Part shown: positions 43,948 through 52,245 of the stretch, one piece after another | Layout: each line of letters begins with the position of its first letter | Position numbering within the stretch: the stretch's first letter is position 1 | DNA from: Streptomyces mangrovisoli | GTDB lineage: Bacteria > Actinomycetota > Actinomycetes > Streptomycetales > Streptomycetaceae | NCBI RefSeq assembly: GCF_000974985.2 | Contig: NZ_LAVA02000035.1 | Span: forward strand, 42,441 to 106,440 | DNA length: 64,000 bases | Direction: 5' to 3' | Position numbers and translations under genes: made by a program | The notes under the pieces: generated by a model | Database searches by the model: none | What the model was told of the DNA's origin: nothing | The model's input: only the letters and a program-made list of their open reading frames with translations

Positions 43948-44886
43948 TCAGCTGAGCGCCGTCAGCCCCGGCGCGAAGGTGATCAGGAGGGGGATCAGGG
44001 GGACCAGCGCGGCCACCGTGGTGGTCAGGGCGCGGTCCCGGCGGCCCAGCCGGGGCGGCGGCTGGAGCAGGCGGTCGACGCGTTCGCCGAGCAGCCGCTG
44101 GCTGGAGGCGCAGGACAGGACGCCGCGGTGCTGGTTCAGCTCGATGAGGGCCAGCGCGGTGGTGAGGTGCCCGCAGCGGCGGGAGGCCGCGTCGTCGGCG
44201 GCCAGCTCGACCAGCCGGTGCGTCTGGTCGCGGAAGTGGGCGAACAGCGGCACCCGCGGGAAGCCGGTGGCCAGGGCGCCGGAGAGGTGGAGCAGCCAGT
44301 CGTGGTGGGCGCGGGCGTGGTCGCGCTCATGGGTGAGGACGGCGTCCAGCTGGTGGTCGGTCAGGCGGTGCAGGGCGCCGGTGGTGACGACCAGCTGGGA
44401 CGGGTGGCCCGGCATCCACCAGGCGTCGGGGTACTCGTCCTCCAGGACCAGCACGGGCCCCCGCGCGGCCGGGAGCCCGGCGGGCAGGTCGGGGGCGCGC
44501 TCGCGCAGGTGCGCCCGCGTCACGCCGCGCCGCCGCCGCGCCTCGACCAGCTCGCGCGCGAGCATCGCGGTCGTCCAGCCGGCCCCGCAGGCCAGCAGCA
44601 GGGTCAGCGCGGCCGCCCAGGGCGGGGCGGCGGACAGGTCGTACGCGGCGGCGACGGCGGGCGGCGCCGGGGCGAACACCTGGTCGCGCACGGTGTGGAA
44701 GACGGCCGCCGCGCCGAGGACGAGCGCCGCGAGGCAGCACAGCAGGACGGCGGCCACCAGGCACTGCCACACCCACAGCGCGACCACGGGCTCCCGCTCG
44801 GTCCAGGCGGCCCGGGTCAGCGCGCGCGGAGCCGGTACCGCCGCGGTGAAGGCGACGACGCTCAGCAGGAGCAGGCAGACGGTCAT
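43948..44886 (-). CDS. M56-family membrane zinc metallopeptidase
   Basis: This 312-residue protein has four hydrophobic segments (residues 1-20, about 37-62, 88-105, 288-308) and a cytosol-facing zinc protease domain with HERDH (186-190) and a downstream Glu in RLVELAADDAA. M56 proteases such as BlaR1/MecR1 usually sit beside a BlaI-type repressor gene and cleave it on signal. Here there is no BlaI gene on either side (RecQ converges on one side, 500 bp of non-coding sequence on the other), and there is no penicillin-binding sensor domain. The signal and substrate are therefore unknown. Confidence 0.85.
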   Translation of the reverse strand: MTVCLLLLSVVAFTAAVPAPRALTRAAWTEREPVVALWVWQCLVAAVLLCCLAALVLGAAAVFHTVRDQVFAPAPPAVAAAYDLSAAPPWAAALTLLLACGAGWTTAMLARELVEARRRRGVTRAHLRERAPDLPAGLPAARGPVLVLEDEYPDAWWMPGHPSQLVVTTGALHRLTDHQLDAVLTHERDHARAHHDWLLHLSGALATGFPRVPLFAHFRDQTHRLVELAADDAASRRCGHLTTALALIELNQHRGVLSCASSQRLLGERVDRLLQPPPRLGRRDRALTTTVAALVPLIPLLITFAPGLTALS

Positions 44887-45393
44887 GCCGATGGCTCCGG
44901 TTCCTGGTCGGATCGGGGTGCGGACGCGGATACGACTGCGAGGGGCGCCGGGCGCGACCGGATCCCACGGACCAACGCGCGCCGCCCGCCGCCAGTATGA
45001 CGGCGGGCGGGGGCGGGCGTCAGGATCTGGAACCGACCGGTTCCGTCACTCCGGACCGGGCGAGCAGGAGAGGGGGAGGGGAGGCGGCCCGTCGTGCTGT
45101 TCCGCGCTCGGCGCGTTGGCGAGGCGTGCGGGGAGGCGTGCGGCGAGGGGCGTGGAGAGGCGCGTGGAGAGGCGCGTGGGTCCCGGGAGCGCCCCGTCGC
45201 GCGATCCCGCTCACCGGCGCGCGGCGGTGGCCGACGGGACCGGTCGCGACCGGTCGCGGGTTCCCGCGTCCCGGCGCGCGGCGGGGCGCGCCGGGCGCCG
45301 GAAGCGCCCAGCCGTGCGGCCCGGCTCCCGCCGAGCCGAGCAGGGATCGACAGGGATCGGATCGGCAGGGAGCCGGCCGGGATCGGGCAGGGC
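44887..45393. other. Non-coding GC-rich stretch with low-complexity repeats
   Basis: I find no credible gene in these 507 bases. The part at about 45120-45180 repeats a unit like GAGGCGCGTGGA, and 45340-45390 repeats GGGATCG-type words. Open frames here encode only Arg/Gly/Ala repeats. Confidence 0.6.
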
Positions 45394-46674
45394 TCAGCCC
45401 GTCACCACGCGGCCCGTGACGTCCCCGAGGCCCACCCGGGTGCCGTCCGGTCCCGGGGCCCAGGCGGAGAGGGTGACCACGTCGCCGTCCTCCAGGAACG
45501 CCCGCTTGCCGTCGGGGAGTTCCAGCGGCTCCTGGCCGTTCCAGGTGAGTTCCAGCAGGGACCCGCGCTGACCGGGCTCGGCGCCGCTGACGGTGCCGGA
45601 GCCGTAGAGGTCGCCGGTGCGCAGGGAGGCGCCGTTGACGGTCATCTGGGCGAGCTGCTGGGCCGCGGTCCAGTACATGGTGGAGAAGGGCGGCTCGGAG
45701 ACGACGTGGCCGTTGACGGCGACGGAGATCCGCAGGTCGTAGCCGCCCGGACCGTCGGCGCCCGTGGCGTCGTCCAGGTACGGCAGCAGCGGGTGGGTGC
45801 GCTCCGGCGGGGCCACCCGGGCCGCGTCCAGGGCCTCCAGCGGGGTGATCCACGCCGACACCGAGGTGGCGAAGGACTTGCCGAGGAACGGGCCGAGGGG
45901 GACGTACTCCCAGGCCTGGATGTCCCGCGCGGACCAGTCGTTGAGCAGGCACAGGCCGAAGACGTGCTCGCGGAAGTCGGCGAGCGCGACGGGCGTGCCG
46001 AGCGCGGAGGGCACGCCGACGACGAAGCCGACCTCGGCCTCGATGTCGAGGCGGACCGACGGGCCGAAGACCGGCGCGGGGTCTGCGGGGCCCTTGCGCT
46101 GCCCCGAGGGCCGTACGACGTCCGTGCCGGAGACCACGACGGTGCCGGAGCGGCCGTGGTAACCGATCGGCAGATGCTTCCAGTTGGGGGTCAGCGAGTC
46201 GGCGGCGTCGGGGCGGAAGATCTTGCCGACGTTCCGCGCGTGGTTCTCCGAGGCGTAGAAGTCGACGTAGTCCGCGACCTCGAAGGGCAGGTGCAGGGTG
46301 ACCGCGGACAGCGGGTGGAACAGCGGCTCGATCGTCTCGCGGTGGCTCGGCACGGTCACCCACGCGGTCAGCGCCCGGCGCACGTCGGACCACGCGGTGC
46401 GGCCCGCGGCCAGCAGCGGGTTGAGCGTCGGCTGCGCGAGCAGGGCGGCGTAGGGGGAGCCGAGGGCGCGGGCGGCCGCGCCGGCGTCGAGGACGTGGTC
46501 GCCGAGCCGGACGCCGATCCTGCGCTCACTCCCGCCGGAGCCGGAGCCGGAGCCGTCGCTGTCGGAGCCGTCGTCGCCGGGGGCGCCCGCACCGCCGGAG
46601 GGGAGGGAGAAGACGCCGTAGGGAAGGTTGTGCGGGCCGAAGGGGTCGCCCTCGGGGACCTCGAAGGGGGGCAT
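45394..46674 (-). CDS. fahA: Fumarylacetoacetase
   Basis: This 426-residue enzyme hydrolyses 4-fumarylacetoacetate to fumarate and acetoacetate, the last step of tyrosine and phenylalanine breakdown. The N-terminal SH3-like part is followed by the catalytic domain with DFYASENHARNVG (catalytic His145), DIEAEVGFVVG, NDWSARDIQAWEYVPLGPF and SFATSVSAWI, which carry the metal ligands. Residues about 26-50 are a Gly/Ser/Asp linker (DDGSDSDGSGSGSGGSE) absent from typical family members. ATG 46674 is the conserved N-terminus (MPPFEVPEGDPFG). No other tyrosine-pathway gene is adjacent. Confidence 0.94.
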   Translation of the reverse strand: MPPFEVPEGDPFGPHNLPYGVFSLPSGGAGAPGDDGSDSDGSGSGSGGSERRIGVRLGDHVLDAGAAARALGSPYAALLAQPTLNPLLAAGRTAWSDVRRALTAWVTVPSHRETIEPLFHPLSAVTLHLPFEVADYVDFYASENHARNVGKIFRPDAADSLTPNWKHLPIGYHGRSGTVVVSGTDVVRPSGQRKGPADPAPVFGPSVRLDIEAEVGFVVGVPSALGTPVALADFREHVFGLCLLNDWSARDIQAWEYVPLGPFLGKSFATSVSAWITPLEALDAARVAPPERTHPLLPYLDDATGADGPGGYDLRISVAVNGHVVSEPPFSTMYWTAAQQLAQMTVNGASLRTGDLYGSGTVSGAEPGQRGSLLELTWNGQEPLELPDGKRAFLEDGDVVTLSAWAPGPDGTRVGLGDVTGRVVTG

Positions 46675-46937
46675 GGGGTTTCTGCCTCGCTTTCGTACAC
46701 GCCGGGCACGCGGGTGCCGTACGTTCCTTTGTGGTCGTTCCGTCGTGATCGCTCGGATGCGCTCGATACCTGTGATCGATCCGTGTGGTCGCGCCACACG
46801 TTACGGCCGAGGTCAGTGTCTTGGGCAGTGTCTAAAGAGTTTGCAATGTCCGAATTGGTCTTGTCGGAGGGGGCAATTCCGGCTTAGCGTCCTTTGGGGG
46901 ACGCGGACGGGGTGGGTCCGCTCCGTAGGGGGGACAC

Positions 46938-48215
46938 GTGGGGGGACCCGTGGCCAGGAATGCCGTCGGCGTGCCGTTCGACGCGGATCGCGACGTGCCA
47001 GGTCTGATCGTCAAGTTCGGCGACTATCCGTTACATCACGGAGGAGTGGGAGCGATCAGAAGTCTGGGCCGCCTCGGCGTGCCCATGTACGCGATCACCG
47101 AGGACCGCTGGACGCCGGCCGCCGCGTCCCGGTATCTGGAGCGCCCGATCGTCTGGCCGACGACGGGCACCGAGGAACCGGAGCGCCTGGTCGAGGGGTT
47201 GGTGCGGATCGGCCGGCGGATCGGCCGGCCCACCGTCCTCGTGCCGACCGACGAGGAGGCGGCCGTCCTGATCGCCGAGCATCAGGAGCCGCTCGCCGAC
47301 CACTTCCTCTTCCCGCGCGTCGAGCCGTCGCTGCCGCGCCGCCTGGCCAGCAAGCAGGGCCTGCACGAACTCTGCGTGGAGCACGGCATACCGAGTCCGG
47401 CGGCCGCCTTCCCGCAGTCGTACGACGACATCGTGGCCTTCGCCGAGAAGGCCCGCTTCCCGCTGGTGGCGAAGAACAGGGAGGCGTTCGTCCGGCGCAA
47501 GACGCCCGCGGTGAACGGGACCACGAAGATCGCCACGCGCGAGGGCCTGCTCACGCTCGCCCGCGACTGGGGCGAGCAGCCGGGGGTGATCCTCCAGGAG
47601 TACCTGCCGCGGGAGGAGGCCGAGGACTGGATCGTGCACGCGTACTTCGACCAGGACTCGACGCCGCTCGCGATGTTCACGGGCGTCAAGGTGCGCTCGT
47701 GGCCGCCGCACGCGGGGATGACGGCCAACGCGTACGTCGTCGACAACCCGGAACTCGCCGATCTCGCCGCGCGTTTCATCAAGGAGATCGGCTTCACCGG
47801 GATCGTCGACCTGGACCTGCGCTTCGACCGGCGCGACGGGCAGTACAAGCTGCTCGACTTCAACCCCCGCATGGGCGCCCAGTTCCGGCTCTTCGAGAAC
47901 GAGTCGGGGGTGGACGTCGTCCGCGCCATGCACCTCGACCTCACCGGCCGGAGCGTGCCGGAGGGGGAACAGCGGGCCGGGCACCGCTACATCGTGGAGA
48001 ACATCGACCTGCCCGCCCTGCTCGCCTACCGGCGCAGCGGCTACACCACGCCGCACGCCCCGGCCCGGCCGAGCGGCACCGAGCTGGCCTGGCTCGCGGG
48101 TGACGACCTGCGTCCGTTCGTCACGATGCTGGCGCGGTTCGTGCGGCCTGGGGCGAAGCACCTGTACCAACTCTGGCGGACCAACCGCCGGGGCAGCAGC
48201 ACGTCGACGAAGTAG
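46938..48215 (+). CDS. ATP-grasp carboxylate-amine ligase
   Basis: This 425-residue protein has the three-part ATP-grasp layout: an N-terminal Rossmann-like domain (FGDYPLHHGGVGAIRSLGRL), a central lid with the ATP-lysine region RFPLVAKNREAFVRRKTP, and a metal/ATP C-terminal part with GIVDLDLRFDRRDGQYKLLDFNPRMGAQF. The D...N pair (LDFNPR) should bind Mg. Such enzymes join a carboxylate to an amine; relatives include carbamoyl-phosphate synthase-like and D-aspartate ligases. Substrates are unknown. GTG 46938 and GTG 46950 both have GGGGGG four to five bases upstream, so the start is open. The gene is transcribed away from fahA. Confidence 0.82.
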   Translation: MGGPVARNAVGVPFDADRDVPGLIVKFGDYPLHHGGVGAIRSLGRLGVPMYAITEDRWTPAAASRYLERPIVWPTTGTEEPERLVEGLVRIGRRIGRPTVLVPTDEEAAVLIAEHQEPLADHFLFPRVEPSLPRRLASKQGLHELCVEHGIPSPAAAFPQSYDDIVAFAEKARFPLVAKNREAFVRRKTPAVNGTTKIATREGLLTLARDWGEQPGVILQEYLPREEAEDWIVHAYFDQDSTPLAMFTGVKVRSWPPHAGMTANAYVVDNPELADLAARFIKEIGFTGIVDLDLRFDRRDGQYKLLDFNPRMGAQFRLFENESGVDVVRAMHLDLTGRSVPEGEQRAGHRYIVENIDLPALLAYRRSGYTTPHAPARPSGTELAWLAGDDLRPFVTMLARFVRPGAKHLYQLWRTNRRGSSTSTK

Positions 48216-48320
48216 GCAGCTGCCTCTCGGCGGAGAGCGGGTCGGGCGGGCCCCGGGGCGGTAGGTCCTGCGGCCCGGGCGTCGGCGGCGCGTTCGGCCG
48301 CGGGTCTCGTCGTGGCCGGT

Positions 48321-48393
48321 CGCGCAGTTCCCCGCGCCGCTGTCGGGGCACGGTTGCGCAGGCGCCCCTTCAAGGGGCGCGGGGAACTGCGCG
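48321..48393. repeat. Dispersed palindromic repeat, locus 3 (two copies)
   Basis: Cores at 48321-48341 (forward, one mismatch) and 48373-48393 (reverse) form a long hairpin 105 bases past the ATP-grasp stop and before the HAD gene. Confidence 0.88.
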
Positions 48394-48493
48394 AACAGCC
48401 CCACCGGGCCCGCGCGGGAAGGGAGTTGAGGGACGTCTGGGTAGTCCGGTTCCGGTCGAGTCGCGAGGGCCGGGGTATCCGTATTCTCTGATC

Positions 48494-49342
48494 ATGGCCG
48501 CACCCACCGCATATGCCGCTCGAACCAGCTACTCCCTCATCGCCACCGATCTGGACGGGACGCTGCTGCGCGGCGACGACACCCTGTCCGACCGCTCGCT
48601 CGACGCGCTCGCGCGCGCGGGGCGGGCGGGGGCCCGGCATCTGGTGGTGACAGGGCGCCCGGCGCCGAGAGTGCGGCCGCTCCTGGACGACCTCGGCGGC
48701 ACCGGGCTCGCGGTCTGCGGGCAGGGCGCGCAGCTCTACGACGCCGCCGCGGACCGCCTGCTCTGGTCGGTCACCCTGGACCGGGAGCTGGCCGAAACCG
48801 CCCTCGGCAAGATCGAGGCCGAGGTGGGCCAGGTCTACGCGGCCGTGGACCAGGACGGCGTCGACGGGCTGACGCTCATCGAGCCGGGGTATCTCATGCC
48901 CCACCCGACCCTGCCCGCGGTGCGGGTGGAGCGGCGGGACGACCTGTGGTGCGAGCCGATCAGCAAGGTGCTGCTGCGCCACTGCACGCTGTCCGACGAC
49001 GAGTTGGCCGCGACCGCGCGCGGAGTCGTCGGCTCCCTGGCCACCGTCACCATGTCGGGACCCGGCACCGTCGAACTTCAGCCATGCGGGATCACCAAGG
49101 CCACCGGCCTCGCGCTCGCCGCCGAGCATCTCGGGCTGAGCCCGGCCGGGACCCTCGCGTTCGGCGACATGCCCAACGACATCCCGATGTTCGACTGGGC
49201 GGCGTACGGCGTGGCGATGGCCAACGCCCACCCCGAGCTGAAGGCGGTGGCCGACGAGGTCACCCTGTCGAACGAGGACGACGGCATCGCGGTGGTCCTG
49301 GAACGACTGCTGGCCGCGGACCGGATCCGGTCCGCGGCCTAG
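48494..49342 (+). CDS. HAD-superfamily phosphatase (Cof type)
   Basis: This 282-residue protein is a type IIB HAD hydrolase. Motif I is DLDGTLL with nucleophile Asp19 and Asp21, motif II is VVTGRPAPRV, motif III is the Lys in ITKATGLALAAEHLG, and motif IV is FGDMPNDIPMFDWA. It should remove phosphate from a small metabolite such as a sugar phosphate or flavin phosphate; the cap domain does not allow a specific call. The gene stands alone between a repeat locus and a converging transglycosylase gene. Confidence 0.9.
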   Translation: MAAPTAYAARTSYSLIATDLDGTLLRGDDTLSDRSLDALARAGRAGARHLVVTGRPAPRVRPLLDDLGGTGLAVCGQGAQLYDAAADRLLWSVTLDRELAETALGKIEAEVGQVYAAVDQDGVDGLTLIEPGYLMPHPTLPAVRVERRDDLWCEPISKVLLRHCTLSDDELAATARGVVGSLATVTMSGPGTVELQPCGITKATGLALAAEHLGLSPAGTLAFGDMPNDIPMFDWAAYGVAMANAHPELKAVADEVTLSNEDDGIAVVLERLLAADRIRSAA

Positions 49343-49372
49343 AGCCTGGCGGGAGAGCTGCCGCCGTACGGC

Positions 49373-49410
49373 GTCCGGTCCCGAGCGCCGCCGCACTCGA
49401 GGGACCGGAC
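49373..49410. terminator. Bidirectional terminator between HAD and transglycosylase genes
   Basis: Ten-base perfect arms (GTCCGGTCCC and GGGACCGGAC) around an 18-nt loop, extended on the outside by imperfect GCCG pairing. The two genes converge on it. Confidence 0.65.
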
Positions 49411-49431
49411 CGCCTGCGGCGGAGGCGTCTG

Positions 49432-49914
49432 TCAGTACGCGCCGTTCACGTTGTCGATCGAGCCGTACACGTGGTACGCGTAGTTGCACGCGGCGGTGAT
49501 GTTGGCGACCGGGTCGTAGATGTCGAACGAGGTGCCGGCCACGTGGTACGCCTGGAAGGTCGGGTCGATGACCTGGAGCAGGCCCTTGGACGGGGTGCCC
49601 TTGGCCGCGTTGGAGTCCCAGTTGTTGATGGCGTTCGGGTTGCCGGAGGACTCGCGGATCACGTTGCGGTAGATGCCGTTGTACGTGCCCGGAATGCCCT
49701 TCTCGGCCATGATCGCGAGGGACTCGCGGATCCAGCCGTCCAGGTTGTTGGAGTAGCCGGCGACGGTGCTGGACGACGTCGACGTGGTGGTGGCCGCGGA
49801 TGCGGTGGTGGCACCGATCAGCGGGAGCGCGAGCACCGCGGCGCCGGCGCCGGCGACGGTGATCGTGCGGAAGAGACGGGTGCGGGTACGACCGAGCTGA
49901 CCCTGAGCAGACAT
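49432..49914 (-). CDS. Secreted lytic transglycosylase (SLT domain)
   Basis: This 160-residue protein has a signal peptide (RTRTRLFRTITV then a hydrophobic stretch ending ATTASA-AT near 40) and a short Ser/Thr region. The SLT domain has catalytic Glu88 in YRNVIRESSGNPNAINNWD, and GLLQVIDPTF matches the GLMQ motif. It should cleave glycan strands of peptidoglycan to 1,6-anhydro ends, as in spore germination and growth enzymes. ATG 49914 has GAGAGGAAC upstream. Its leader carries a riboswitch for c-di-AMP, a nucleotide tied to wall and osmotic balance. Confidence 0.92.
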   Translation of the reverse strand: MSAQGQLGRTRTRLFRTITVAGAGAAVLALPLIGATTASAATTTSTSSSTVAGYSNNLDGWIRESLAIMAEKGIPGTYNGIYRNVIRESSGNPNAINNWDSNAAKGTPSKGLLQVIDPTFQAYHVAGTSFDIYDPVANITAACNYAYHVYGSIDNVNGAY

Positions 49915-49931
49915 GAAGCGTTCCTCTCCGT

Positions 49932-50117
49932 CGCCTACGAGGTGAGCTGTCGGGTTCGGGCCGAAGCTGCCCGGCCGTCCCGCACGGATGCGGCACGACT
50001 TCACCCCAAGCCGGTCCGGACGTGGTGTCCGGGCCCGGCGACTTACCTGGGTCCCCCGCTCCTGCCGCTGGGTGTTTGTTCGTTGAGTGGGTGTCGAGGC
50101 GGCGGCAGGATTAGGCG
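49932..50117 (-). ncRNA. c-di-AMP riboswitch (ydaO-yuaA class) in the transglycosylase leader
   Basis: Read on the minus strand, the leader starts with CGCCTA (50117-50112) and ends with TAGGCG (49937-49932), which pair as the closing stem. Inside are conserved blocks I associate with this class: GGCAGGAGCGGGGGACCCAG followed by GTAAGTCGCC, CTTGGGGTGAAGTCG, and GGGCAGCTTCGGCCCGAACC with CGACAGCTCACCTCGTAGG. The 3' end is 17 bases from the start codon. In Streptomyces this class precedes wall-hydrolase genes, so c-di-AMP is expected to lower expression. Confidence 0.85.
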
Positions 50118-50909
50118 TCCGCTCGACGGGTCAGGAACGTATGCGAGAGCACATGTCCGGAACAAGCCGGTGGATCACGTATCGCGCTGGTTGACCATGA
50201 TCACGCCGATATGGTGTGCTTGATCCTTTGCGTCTGGAAAGCATCAACTGGCTTGTGTCGCACGGGGGATCGGCCGGAGGGGGGCCGGGGGGTGTCGGGG
50301 TGCGCCGGGGGCCGCGGGTGAGTCAACTCACGGGTGGGAGCAAGACCGGCGAATCGGGCATTAGACCCAAGTCGTAGTCAACTGACCCCGCGTGGGCGCT
50401 CGGAGGGCTGACGGAGGGCGCGCCTCCTGGAGATGGCCGATCCGTGGGCGGGATGCTCGACCGGTGAGCCCCGCCTCGGTCCGCTCTCCCTGCCGGCCGG
50501 AGTCGGCGCCGGATGCGGGTCGGTCCCGTGTCGGCCCCATGTCGGCCCCGGCCGGTCTCGCGTCGGTCTCGCGCCGGTTTCGTCCCGGTATCGCGCCGGG
50601 GTCGCGCCGGGGTCGAGTCGGTCCGGCGTCGGTCCGGCGTCGGTCCGGCGTCGGTCCCGTGTCGGTCCCGCGCCGCCTCCCCGGTGGTTCCATTCCGGAT
50701 GCGGAGGGCTACATGCCGTTAAGTCGATGAATATCCATCCTTATCAGCTGATCAAAAACATAGCGGTCGTGATCCAATAGCGCCTGTCCTGTAACGGTGG
50801 GCGCTCTCGGTGATCGAAAGCTGACCGGATACGCTGACTTGAGTGATGGCAACGACCTATCGACAAACCGTGTAATCGCCAGCAGACACCAGCAGACAGG
50901 AGATCCCCC
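50118..50909. other. Long intergenic region with degenerate 11-12-bp repeats and an AT-rich promoter-like part
   Basis: No gene is supported. From about 50510 to 50695 the DNA is a run of variants of GTCGGTCCGGC, including three exact 12-bp steps near 50630-50660. From about 50725 to 50790 it becomes AT-rich (AATATCCATCCTTATCAGC), probably promoter DNA for the polyprenyl synthase gene. The minus-strand frame at 50361-50693 is a translation of the repeat. Confidence 0.65.
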
Positions 50910-51920
50910 GTGACCGTCGTCGGGCCGTTCGGGCTGAGCGTGCGGGACCAGGCTCTGGAAGCCGATGTCCAGGCCGGATTGACGGCTGTCGAAGCGGGCT
51001 TGCTCGAGGCCACCAAGAGTGAGGTCCCCTTCATCACGGAGGCCGCCCAGCACCTGGTGCGCGCGGGCGGGAAGCGGTTCCGTCCGCTGCTCGTGATGCT
51101 GGCGGCGCAGTTCGGCGACCCCTACGCGCCGGGTGTCGTGCCGTCCGCCGTGGTCGTCGAGCTGACCCACCTGGCCACGCTCTATCACGACGACGTCATG
51201 GACGAGGCCGCGGTGCGCCGCGGCGTGGCCAGCGCGAACACCCGCTGGGGCAACGCCGTCGCCGTGCTGACCGGCGACTTCCTGTTCGCCCGCGCCTCGC
51301 ACATCCTGGCCGACCTCGGCCCGGAGGCGGTGCGGGTGCAGGCCGAGGCGTTCGAGCGCCTGGTCACCGGCCAGATCCTGGAGACGGCGGGGCCGGCCGA
51401 CGGCCGCGACCCGGTGGAGCACTACCTCGACGTGCTGGCCGGCAAGACCGGCTCGCTGGTGGCGGTCTCGTGCCGGTTCGGCGCGATGATGTCCGGCGCC
51501 GACGAGACGATCGTCGACGTCCTCACCCAGTACGGCGAGCGGCTCGGCGTGGCGTTCCAGCTCGCCGACGACGTGCTCGACATCGCCTCCGACTCGCACG
51601 AGTCCGGCAAGACCCCCGGCACGGACCTGCGGGAGGGCATCCCCACGCTGCCCGTGCTGCGGCTGCGCGAGCGCGCCGCGCGGCTCGGCCTCGCGGAGGA
51701 CGTCGCCCTGTGCGAGCTGCTCGACTCCGACCTCGGCGACGACGCCCGCCTCGAAGAGGCCCTCACCGCGCTGCGCGCCCACCCCGCGCTGGAGCAGGCC
51801 CGCCGCGACACCGTGCGCTACGCGGAGGACGCCCGGTCGGCGCTGGCGCCGCTGCGCGAGTGCTACGCGAAGGCCGCGCTGCTGGAGTTGTGCGACGCGG
51901 TCGTGCACCGGGCCGGCTGA
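50910..51920 (+). CDS. Long-chain polyprenyl diphosphate synthase
   Basis: This 336-residue trans-prenyltransferase elongates an allylic diphosphate with IPP. It has both Asp-rich motifs: LYHDDVMDEA (Asp94, 95, 98) and QLADDVLDIA (Asp220, 221, 224), plus GGKRFRPLL near 54-62. The residue before the first Asp motif is small enough for long products, in line with a hepta- to nonaprenyl synthase supplying the menaquinone tail. GTG 50910 has AGGAGA at about 50898-50903. With mqnA, mqnC, menG and the MenJ-like gene it makes menaquinone the pathway theme of the window. Exact chain length cannot be read. Confidence 0.92.
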   Translation: MTVVGPFGLSVRDQALEADVQAGLTAVEAGLLEATKSEVPFITEAAQHLVRAGGKRFRPLLVMLAAQFGDPYAPGVVPSAVVVELTHLATLYHDDVMDEAAVRRGVASANTRWGNAVAVLTGDFLFARASHILADLGPEAVRVQAEAFERLVTGQILETAGPADGRDPVEHYLDVLAGKTGSLVAVSCRFGAMMSGADETIVDVLTQYGERLGVAFQLADDVLDIASDSHESGKTPGTDLREGIPTLPVLRLRERAARLGLAEDVALCELLDSDLGDDARLEEALTALRAHPALEQARRDTVRYAEDARSALAPLRECYAKAALLELCDAVVHRAG

Positions 51921-51987
51921 CCGCGGGCTCCCTGCGGGGGGCCTCACCTCGCGGGTACCGGCTCCCTGCGGGCGCGTCGTGGTTCTT

Positions 51988-52030
51988 CGCGCAGTTCCCC
52001 GCGCCCCTGAGGGGCGCGGGGAACTGCGCG
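51988..52030. repeat. Dispersed palindromic repeat, locus 4 (perfect 43-bp palindrome)
   Basis: Two head-to-head cores of 21 bases share a single central G, making a perfect palindrome 67 bases past the polyprenyl synthase stop. It can act as a terminator or cruciform. Confidence 0.92.
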
Positions 52031-52245
52031 TTCAGCCCCCACCGGGGCCGGGGAACCCTTACGGGGTGTCATACCGCAGGCGTACGCGGAGTTGATTCCG
52101 CGGTCTGACGCTTCTTCACGGCGTATTTGGTCAGATGGACATCACGGAAATCACCACTCCTCACCGATTCGGGTGAGAATGGCGGCTCAGCGTGGACAGG
52201 TCCACATGGCCGGAAGCCGCCGCCGACGACGGAGGTAGGGCACAC

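Noticed and set aside
44997..45419. Plus-strand 140-codon frame with GAWRGAW repeats
   Set aside because: Low-complexity Arg/Gly/Ala translation of a GC-rich repeat; no start signal.
50361..50693. Minus-strand 110-codon frame before the polyprenyl synthase
   Set aside because: Its product is a translation of the 11-12-bp DNA repeat (TDTGPTPDRRRTDAGPT-type), with no ribosome binding site and no support.
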